The translations under genes were made by a program, and so were the position numbers. The notes under the pieces are model-generated. The model saw only the letters and a list, made by a program, of their open reading frames with translations. It ran no database searches and was not told the origin of the DNA. This document shows positions 1-4,224 of a stretch of 5,338 nucleotides of DNA, one piece after another. Source of the DNA: Anaerolineae bacterium. Lineage in GTDB: Bacteria > Chloroflexota > Anaerolineae > 4572-78 > NAK82. Each line of letters opens with the position of its first letter. Within the stretch, counting starts at the first letter, position 1. The stretch is taken from positions 1 through 5,338 of the forward strand of contig JANXAX010000192.1 in assembly GCA_025062175.1 (NCBI GenBank), read 5' to 3'.

Positions 1-1
1 C

Positions 2-136
2 GTGATCGGACGCGTTTCTCCCCCTGGCACAGGATACAACCGATGTCCTTTGGCGCTGCCGGCGATCACCCGCATCGATGAGTCACCTCGCTTGGACGAC
101 AGTATCCCTCTGGTGCTGTCGCGAAGCAAATTGTGA
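2..136 (+). CDS. Possible C-terminal tail of an unidentified protein, cut by the window start
   Basis: An open frame enters from the left edge and stops at TGA 134-136, leaving 44 visible residues that end in LVLSRSKL. The codons favour G or C at the third position (about two thirds by my count), and the residues are a plausible protein mixture, which is the only reason to list it. No motif or family is recognised. The GTG at position 2 could in principle be a start, but no upstream sequence is available to judge it. It could equally be chance or part of the degenerate sequence that continues to about position 360. The call is weak. Confidence 0.25.
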   Translation: MIGRVSPPGTGYNRCPLALPAITRIDESPRLDDSIPLVLSRSKL

Positions 137-312
137 GCTGGCGGGGGATGTATTTCAATCTGGAGGACGAATGGCAACCTGCAGTGAGCCCGGTCACCCA
201 GTTGCGACCGTCAGGGAATAGTTTCATACGCTGCTTGCTGATGCGCGCGGCTCGGTTTAAACACCCCTTCGCTCCAAAATGAAATGCGCTTGCCGGTCAG
301 GACGCAGCAAAC
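137..312. other. Stretch without a recognisable gene, possibly decayed coding sequence
   Basis: No frame holds a convincing gene here. The + frame ending at TGA 280-282 reads through WRGMYFNLEDEW (142-177) and SFIRCLLMRAARFKHP (217-267). This vaguely resembles the middle part of membrane-anchored SGNH hydrolases, where a 'SFLYRLLxR'-type segment is common. It lacks a good start and is followed by stops in the same frame. It could be an older remnant related to the broken gene that follows. The resemblance is an impression, not an alignment. Confidence 0.25.
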
Positions 313-340
313 TTGCCCTGGTCTCCCTGGACAGTATAAT
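313..340 (+). promoter_or_regulatory. Sigma-70-like promoter upstream of the broken SGNH gene
   Basis: A perfect -10 hexamer TATAAT (335-340) sits 16 bp after TTGCCC (313-318), which matches four of six bases of the -35 consensus. The expected transcription start is near 347, about 16 nt before the ATG at 363. The promoter appears intact although the gene it would serve is not. It has not been tested. Confidence 0.5.
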
Positions 341-362
341 CCCTGGGCGCTCACAATCCATT

Positions 363-849
363 ATGGCGAACCGGCAAGTAGCACATCTAGTGTCCTCATG
401 GCGATCGTCCAAGTGGACACGCTTCGCTTCGCAGGCAGTCGGTGTCGTGTTGATCATCCTTTTATCTGACCGGTTGGCAGGACTCTTATCAGGATCCGTT
501 CCAGGTGGAAGTCACCTTGCGCTTGCTGACCATGTTCGCGCAGACTGTGCGCCAGAACGGGGCGATGCCTTTGGTTGTGGTGTGTGACTACCGTCCCACT
601 TTCGAAGCATATGCGGCGGGCGCTCCACCGATGTACCAAGGTCTTGTGGATCAATTGCGCCAGAGAGATATCCCAGTGCTCGATCTCACACCCGAGTTCG
701 TCACGGCCAACCAGAGCAGCCCGGACTTCACGGGATATTTCGCCCCTGGTGGACATTATAACGAAGCGGGCAATCGCGTTGTCAGCCGCGCTGTGCTCCG
801 CTATCTCTGTCAAGAGAAGATGTTTACCGAGTGTCCTTCGCCGTTGTGA
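363..849 (+). pseudogene. Broken SGNH-hydrolase gene: N-terminal segment and C-terminal domain in different frames
   Basis: From ATG 363, one frame gives MANRQVAHL, a basic stretch, then a hydrophobic run VGVVLIILL, resembling the N-terminal membrane anchor of exported SGNH proteins. It then continues without sense to a stop at 585-587. A different frame, open from 454 to TGA 847-849, gives a recognisable SGNH C-terminal region: PLVVVCDYRP (strand plus loop), IPVLDLTPEF, and the end motif GGHYNEAGNRVVSRAVLRYL with the presumed catalytic His. The GDS nucleophile block and the central blocks are absent. The two parts meet around 454-500, so an internal deletion with loss of frame is the simplest reading. 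An alternative is that only a short ORF from GTG 505 (114 aa) is made. In the usual block V (DxxH) the Asp position holds Pro (P81 relative to H84, numbered from GTG 505). Assignment of the C-terminal part to the SGNH fold is fairly good; the N-terminal link is inferred. Confidence 0.55.
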
Positions 850-892
850 GTCGATCGCGATGCCAGCCTTTCCATACCCGACCCTGCCTCTT

Positions 893-897
893 GGGAG
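893..897 (+). promoter_or_regulatory. Ribosome binding site of the membrane hydrolase gene
   Basis: GGGAG lies 9 nt before the ATG at 907 and supports that start. No convincing promoter is visible in the 57 bp between the broken SGNH gene and this gene, so transcription probably comes from upstream, possibly from the TATAAT promoter at 335-340. Confidence 0.55.
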
Positions 898-906
898 CAA
901 CGCACG

Positions 907-1443
907 ATGTTGCCGCACAGTCACATTGCGCTGACCTTGTTAGCCTTTGACCTGGCACGCCGCCGCTTTCGGCAGCTCAATCGGCTGGACATGCGTTTAG
1001 TGGCATTGGCCACCAGCGTTCCCGATCTTGTTGACAAGCCCCTTGCAGCACTATATTTCTATCGACGCTTCAAGGCTGCGATGTTGTTCGCGCACACGCT
1101 GTTGGCGCAGCTCCTTGTGGTGTACTTCACCCTCACCAAGATGCCTCAGCACTGGCCCTATGCCCTGGCCTTTCTCTTCCACGGCGTGCAGGACCGTTTC
1201 TGGCTCTTTCGTGATACCTTCTGGTGGCCGTTGCGCGGATGGCGTTTTCATGTATGGCGCAAGCAGGGCAGCGAGCAAAGGGATATCCAACGTGCCTATT
1301 GGTATGCCTTTACGCGGCGTCCTGAACTGTGGGTGTGGGAAGTGTTGGGATTCCTGGCGCTGCTCGCCTTTGTGCTGCTCAACCGGCTTTACCAGCCGGC
1401 GCGACTGTGGCAGCTGATACGCGATGGCCACCTGCCGGAGTGA
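907..1443 (+). CDS. Membrane-bound metal-dependent hydrolase-like protein (YdjM/YbcI type)
   Basis: A 178-aa integral membrane protein. It begins MLPHSHIALT with an HxH motif (H4, H6). It continues with SVPDLVDKPL (D40, D43), a hydrophobic segment carrying H63 (LFAHTLLAQLLVVYF, about 60-74), FLFHGVQDRFW (H92, D96), a WWPLRGW motif (106-112), and a C-terminal membrane helix (about 142-161). The order HxH, PDxxD, H, HxxxD, WP is the layout of the YdjM/YbcI-like membrane hydrolase family, whose conserved His and Asp residues are thought to bind metal; the substrate is generally unknown. The segment between the WWP motif and the last helix is basic and probably cytoplasmic. The length is normal for the family. 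A GGGAG ribosome site 9 nt upstream supports the start. It is followed by a 64-bp gap holding the promoter of the next unit, so it is probably transcribed separately from it. The fold-level call is good; the biochemical role is unknown. Confidence 0.7.
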   Translation: MLPHSHIALTLLAFDLARRRFRQLNRLDMRLVALATSVPDLVDKPLAALYFYRRFKAAMLFAHTLLAQLLVVYFTLTKMPQHWPYALAFLFHGVQDRFWLFRDTFWWPLRGWRFHVWRKQGSEQRDIQRAYWYAFTRRPELWVWEVLGFLALLAFVLLNRLYQPARLWQLIRDGHLPE

Positions 1444-1468
1444 GGAATTCGTCCGGGAAGGCGCTCAA

Positions 1469-1477
1469 TGTTACAAT
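1469..1477 (+). promoter_or_regulatory. Extended -10 promoter of the dehydrogenase-glycosyltransferase unit
   Basis: TG (1469-1470), one base, then TACAAT (1472-1477) forms an extended -10 element with five of six consensus bases. No good -35 box is seen (TTCGTC at 1448-1453 is poor), as is common when the TG extension is present. The predicted start near 1484 gives a leader of about 24 nt before the ATG at 1508. Confidence 0.5.
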
Positions 1478-1496
1478 ATAGCTCCATAACACGCCC

Positions 1497-1503
1497 AGGT
1501 GGA
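1497..1503 (+). promoter_or_regulatory. Ribosome binding site that decides the dehydrogenase start
   Basis: AGGTGGA (1497-1503) stands 4 nt before ATG 1508. The in-frame GTG at 1499 lies inside this element and has no site of its own, so ATG 1508 is preferred and the protein is 414 rather than 417 residues. Confidence 0.6.
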
Positions 1504-1507
1504 AGAA

Positions 1508-2752
1508 ATGCGCTACGACATTCCCATCTATATCGGAGAGGACGCTCTGGCGCGCCTGCTCGATTATTGTGCTGCTCAGAGCATCGATGCTCTGACACTG
1601 GTGGCTGATCAAAACACATATGCTGCCCTAGGCCAGGTCGCTGAACACACGTTACGAACGCATGGATACGACGTGCACAGGATCTTGCTATACGGAGAAG
1701 AGATCGTCGCCGACGAACGCGCCATTGTACAGCTGCTGGAACAGATGGACACACAGGAGCGCGTCTTCCTGGCGGTTGGTGCAGGCACGATCACAGACCT
1801 GGTGCGCTTTGTCAGCCACCGTGCCCGGTTGCCCTTTATCTCCTTGCCAACCGCACCCTCGGTGGACGGTTATACCTCGATCGGGGCGCCACTGGTGCTG
1901 GACCGGGTCAAGCGCACTCTGATTGCGCAGCCTCCGCGTGCGGTCTTTGCCGACTTGCCGACCTTGTGCGCGGCTCCACACCGCCTGATCGCAGCTGGCT
2001 TGGGTGACATCCTGGGCAAATTCACCTCGTTGGCCGACTGGCGCCTGGGCCACCTGATCTGTAACGAAGAGTACGATGAAGCCCTGGCCCAGCGCGCACG
2101 CCGTGCGCTCGATGCGTGTGTGCAGGACGTCGCCGCAATTGGCCGTGCCGAGCCAGCGGCCGTGCGCCGTCTGATGGAAGCCCTCGTCGAATCGGGCTTG
2201 TGCATGCTGGAATTCGGCAAGACAACCCTGGCTTCAGGTGCGGAACATCATGCCTCTCATTTTTGGGAAATGAAGCGGTTGTGGGAAGGACGCCCTTCTC
2301 TGTTGCACGGCGCTAAGGTGGGCGTGGCAACCGTCCTGGTAGCCTCGCTGTACGATCAAATCAAGCAGCTTACGCGCGCGCAAGTGGCCGAACGCATGGC
2401 ACGTGTAGCGATGCCGGAACGCGCGGTTGAAATTCAGATCATCCGTCAGGTCTACGGCCCCATCGCCGAGGCCATCATCGCGGAGCAGAGCACCTTCCTT
2501 GATATGGACGCGACCGCCTACGCGGCGCTTCAGCAACGCGTGCTGGACAATTGGGATGCTGTCCAAGAAATCGCTGCAACCGTGCCCCCAGCGGAGCAAA
2601 TTGAAGGGATGCTGGCCGCTGCAGATGCCCCTACACGACCGAGTATGTTGGGGTTGAGCAACCAAGAGGTGGAGCTGGCCATGTGTTGTTCCCATTACCT
2701 TCGCAATCGTTTCACCGTGGCGCGATTGGCGCGTATGCTGGGTCTCTTGTAG
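1508..2752 (+). CDS. egsA: sn-glycerol-1-phosphate dehydrogenase (EgsA/AraM family)
   Basis: A 414-aa member of the Fe/Zn-dependent alcohol dehydrogenase superfamily, glycerol-1-phosphate dehydrogenase branch. The expected reaction is NAD(P)H-dependent reduction of dihydroxyacetone phosphate to sn-glycerol-1-phosphate in the cytosol. Seen: a nucleotide-binding VGAGTITDLVRF (about 90-101); SLPTAPSVDGYTS (112-124), strongly typical of this branch; AGLGDILGK with the metal-ligand Asp (D167); GAEHHASHFWEM (244-255), whose His cluster (H247, H248, H251) supplies a second ligand; and LLHGAKVG with H267 as the third. The C-terminal RNRFTVARLARMLGLL also matches AraM-type proteins. The length is somewhat longer than archaeal enzymes and close to bacterial AraM. 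It is the first gene of a two-gene unit with a glycosyltransferase 7 bp downstream. A 20-bp perfect palindrome lies in its codons 23-30. A different polyol-phosphate substrate cannot be excluded from sequence alone. Confidence 0.88.
   Translation: MRYDIPIYIGEDALARLLDYCAAQSIDALTLVADQNTYAALGQVAEHTLRTHGYDVHRILLYGEEIVADERAIVQLLEQMDTQERVFLAVGAGTITDLVRFVSHRARLPFISLPTAPSVDGYTSIGAPLVLDRVKRTLIAQPPRAVFADLPTLCAAPHRLIAAGLGDILGKFTSLADWRLGHLICNEEYDEALAQRARRALDACVQDVAAIGRAEPAAVRRLMEALVESGLCMLEFGKTTLASGAEHHASHFWEMKRLWEGRPSLLHGAKVGVATVLVASLYDQIKQLTRAQVAERMARVAMPERAVEIQIIRQVYGPIAEAIIAEQSTFLDMDATAYAALQQRVLDNWDAVQEIAATVPPAEQIEGMLAAADAPTRPSMLGLSNQEVELAMCCSHYLRNRFTVARLARMLGLL
1576..1595. repeat. 20-bp perfect palindrome inside the start of the dehydrogenase gene
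   Basis: The half-sites TCAGAGCATC and GATGCTCTGA are exact reverse complements with no spacer, and the symmetry ends at both outer edges (C1575 does not pair with C1596). It lies about 70 nt into the coding region and about 95 nt after the predicted transcription start. It could be an intragenic operator for a dimeric regulator, an RNA hairpin (8-bp stem, TCGA loop), or chance imposed by the codons for AQSIDALT. Confidence 0.5.
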
Positions 2753-2759
2753 CAGGCAT

Positions 2760-3890
2760 ATGGAACCCGTGCTATCACATCGCCAGTATCGACGTTGTGT
2801 CGCTTTCTTCGTCACCCCGCATGGGTATGGCCATGCCGCGCGTGCCGCAGCGGTGATGGCGGCATGGCGCAAGCGCTCTCCAGACGTACATTTTGAGATT
2901 TTTACCCGCATGCCGGCCTGGTTTTTCGAGGACACGTTGGGCAGCGCTTTTGTATTACACAACGTGTTGACGGACATTGGCATGGCGCAGCGGACCGCAT
3001 TGGACGAGGATTTGGAGGAGACGCTGCGTCAGCTGGATCGCTTCTTCCCTTTTGACCCCGTGATTGTCCACCGGCTCGCGGAACATCTGAAGTCCAGAGA
3101 GTGTCGACTGGTAGTGTGTGATATCGCCCCTCTCGGTATTGCAGTGGCGCGTGCTGCTGGCATTCCGAGTGTGTTGATCGAGAACTTCACATGGGATTAC
3201 ATTTACGAGGGCTATCTGGAGAAGGATGGGCGCTTCCGCACACCGATCGAGCGCATGCGCGAGTTGTACGCTTTGGTGGACTATCGCATTCAGACGGAGC
3301 CGGTTTGCCAGCGCGCACCTTGCCAGTTGACTACCGCACCGGTAAGTCGTGCGCCTCGCACAGGATCATCCCACATCCGCCAGCAGCTCGAGATCCCGGA
3401 TGGTGCACGGATGGTGTTGATCACGATGGGCGGGTTTTCTTGGGAATATCGCTTCTTAGAGGCGCTGGGTGAATACCCCGGTGTCTTCTTCGTAGTGCCG
3501 GGGGCTCGGGAGGTGTGGGACAGGATGGGCACGACCCGGGCTATGCCGGCCAACTTGGTGGCACTGCCACACCGTTCGCGTTTCTTCCATCCTGATCTGG
3601 TAAATGCCAGCGATGCTGTCATCGGCAAGGCGGGCTATAGCACTGTCGCAGAAGTGTATTGGGCCGGCGTGCCGTTCGGATACGTGCCACGTGCCAATTT
3701 TCGCGAGTCACAGGCGCTGGTCCAATTTATCGCCCAGGAGATGCCCGGCATCCCCCTGGATGCGAGTTTTGACCAGGGAGATTGGTTGGTGCATCTGCCC
3801 GCGATACTGACGTTGCCACGCGTCGCGCGCCAGGGACAGAATGGCGCCGAACAGGCTGCCCAATTCCTCGATCAACTGGCAGATTGGTAG
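2760..3890 (+). CDS. GT-B glycosyltransferase, MurG-like / L-arabinokinase N-domain-like
   Basis: A 376-aa protein with the two-domain GT-B layout. The N-terminal domain opens with VAFFVTPHGYGHAARAAAVM (14-33); the GxGHAxR loop (H21, H25, R28) is the phosphate/acceptor loop seen in MurG-like transferases and in the N-terminal domain of L-arabinokinases. LVVCDIAPLGIAVARAAGIPSVLIENFTW (117-145) is the next core strand and helix. A linker leads to the C-terminal nucleotide-sugar domain with VLITMGGF (219-226), VALPH (267-271), and DAVIGKAGYSTVAEVYWAGVPFGYVPR (285-311), in which the KxGYxTxxE block (E298) and PR (310-311) would contact the donor. No membrane helix or signal peptide is seen, so it is probably cytosolic or peripheral to the membrane. 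The start lies 7 bp after the dehydrogenase stop with only a weak AGG site, suggesting translational coupling. Donor and acceptor are unknown. The neighbour suggests a glycerol-1-phosphate-derived lipid or polymer, by inference only. Confidence 0.75.
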   Translation: MEPVLSHRQYRRCVAFFVTPHGYGHAARAAAVMAAWRKRSPDVHFEIFTRMPAWFFEDTLGSAFVLHNVLTDIGMAQRTALDEDLEETLRQLDRFFPFDPVIVHRLAEHLKSRECRLVVCDIAPLGIAVARAAGIPSVLIENFTWDYIYEGYLEKDGRFRTPIERMRELYALVDYRIQTEPVCQRAPCQLTTAPVSRAPRTGSSHIRQQLEIPDGARMVLITMGGFSWEYRFLEALGEYPGVFFVVPGAREVWDRMGTTRAMPANLVALPHRSRFFHPDLVNASDAVIGKAGYSTVAEVYWAGVPFGYVPRANFRESQALVQFIAQEMPGIPLDASFDQGDWLVHLPAILTLPRVARQGQNGAEQAAQFLDQLADW

Positions 3891-3940
3891 GCTGGCTGGA
3901 CGTCGAGCGGAATGTTTGTTGACAATCTGTTCCGAATTCT

Positions 3941-3983
3941 GTAGGGCAAACGTATGCTGTTCGTAGCGTGAGCGTAGGGCAAA
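3941..3983 (+). repeat. Pair of GTAGGGCAAA direct repeats, 33 bp apart
   Basis: GTAGGGCAAA occurs at 3941-3950 and 3974-3983. The copies are offset by 33 bp, about three helical turns, so both would face the same side of the DNA. The second copy ends 13 bp before the TG of the extended -10 at 3997. This is the position expected of an activator or repressor site, although a small duplication is equally possible. Confidence 0.5.
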
Positions 3984-3996
3984 GAGTGGCAGGTTA

Positions 3997-4005
3997 TGCT
4001 AAAAT
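3997..4005 (+). promoter_or_regulatory. Extended -10 promoter of the intergenic transcript
   Basis: TG (3997-3998), one base, then TAAAAT (4000-4005) is an extended -10 with five of six consensus bases. The -35 region (about 3977-3982, GGGCAA) is poor and overlaps the second GTAGGGCAAA repeat, which could suggest dependence on an activator. Transcription would start near 4012. Confidence 0.45.
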
Positions 4006-4011
4006 GATCTG

Positions 4012-4133
4012 TGATCCACCACCCTTGAGGGTGTAAGGCAGCTGGTAAAGGATCAATATAAACCCATAAAGGTAATCTCCTCTTCTCCTCCTCTTTTAAA
4101 GGATCGGCTGACGGCAGCAGCCGATCCTTTTTT
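4012..4133 (+). ncRNA. Candidate small RNA or terminated leader RNA, about 120 nt
   Basis: This is a predicted independent transcript from the extended -10 promoter to the intrinsic terminator. Its 5' part can fold: TGATCC (4012-4017) pairs perfectly with GGATCA (4050-4055), enclosing a small hairpin CACCC-TTGA-GGGTG (4020-4033). A linker leads to an uninterrupted pyrimidine run (4076-4097) containing CTCCTCCTC, which resembles the anti-Shine-Dalgarno end of 16S rRNA and would probably be unpaired. The 3' end is a GC-rich hairpin followed by six T. This modular order is typical of trans-acting small RNAs that mask ribosome binding sites. No known RNA family is recognised. It could instead be a regulated leader of sucC, or simply the 3' end of the upstream transcript. 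Confidence 0.4.
4098..4133 (+). terminator. Strong Rho-independent terminator
   Basis: GGATCGGCTG (4101-4110) and CAGCCGATCC (4118-4127) form a perfect 10-bp stem with a 7-nt loop, followed by TTTTTT (4128-4133). AAA before the stem extends the pairing to 13 bp. It would end the candidate intergenic RNA and any transcript reading through from the glycosyltransferase gene, insulating sucC. On the other strand the T run is short, so it acts mainly on the + strand. Confidence 0.93.
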
Positions 4134-4146
4134 AGCTCAGGCCGGA

Positions 4147-4175
4147 TTGGCAGCGCGTGATGCGCAGGGTATAAT
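4147..4175 (+). promoter_or_regulatory. Near-consensus sigma-70 promoter of sucC
   Basis: TTGGCA (4147-4152, five of six consensus bases), a 17-bp spacer and a perfect TATAAT (4170-4175) give the best promoter in the window. Transcription is expected near 4182, leaving a leader of about 43 nt before the sucC ATG. It begins only 13 bp after the terminator T run, so the unit is cleanly separated from upstream transcription. Confidence 0.8.
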
Positions 4176-4214
4176 CGCCCCGTAGCACTTCCGCGATGCA
4201 ACTGATACACGATT

Positions 4215-4218
4215 GGGG
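4215..4218 (+). promoter_or_regulatory. Weak ribosome binding site of sucC
   Basis: GGGG lies 6 nt before ATG 4225 and is the only purine cluster near it. The match to the usual AGGAGG is poor, but the start itself is certain because MKLHEYQSK is the conserved N-terminus of the family. Confidence 0.45.
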
Positions 4219-4224
4219 CCGGCG

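Larger units (their letters stand above)
3891..4224. other. Non-coding regulatory region between the glycosyltransferase gene and sucC
   Basis: There is no credible gene on either strand in these 334 bp. The region holds, in order, two copies of GTAGGGCAAA, an extended -10 promoter, a structured segment with a long pyrimidine run, a strong intrinsic terminator, and the sucC promoter with its leader. These are listed separately. Confidence 0.8.

Noticed and set aside
454..924. 156-codon open frame on the - strand opposite the SGNH remnant
   Set aside because: The + strand frame gives the recognisable SGNH C-terminus, while the - strand product has no family features.
1499..1507. GTG 1499 as the start of the dehydrogenase
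   Set aside because: It lies within the AGGTGGA ribosome site that serves ATG 1508 and adds only three residues.
2234..2983. 249-codon open frame on the - strand across the dehydrogenase-glycosyltransferase junction
   Set aside because: It lies opposite two clearly recognised genes, has low-complexity composition with no motif, and runs through their junction. It is a shadow of GC-rich coding sequence.
3919..3924. Consensus -35 hexamer TTGACA
   Set aside because: No acceptable -10 lies 15-19 bp downstream (TAGGGC or similar), so it is not called as a promoter.
3908..3934. CGGAA...TTCCG inverted repeat around TTGTTGACAA
   Set aside because: The arms are only 5 bp, the inner and outer symmetry centres differ by half a base, and no T run follows, so neither an operator nor a terminator can be supported.
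4004..4036. Ten-codon leader peptide MICDPPPLRV with a Pro-Pro-Pro stall motif
   Set aside because: Its ATG overlaps the -10 element, so it lies upstream of the predicted transcription start, and there is no good ribosome site. It would matter only on readthrough transcripts.
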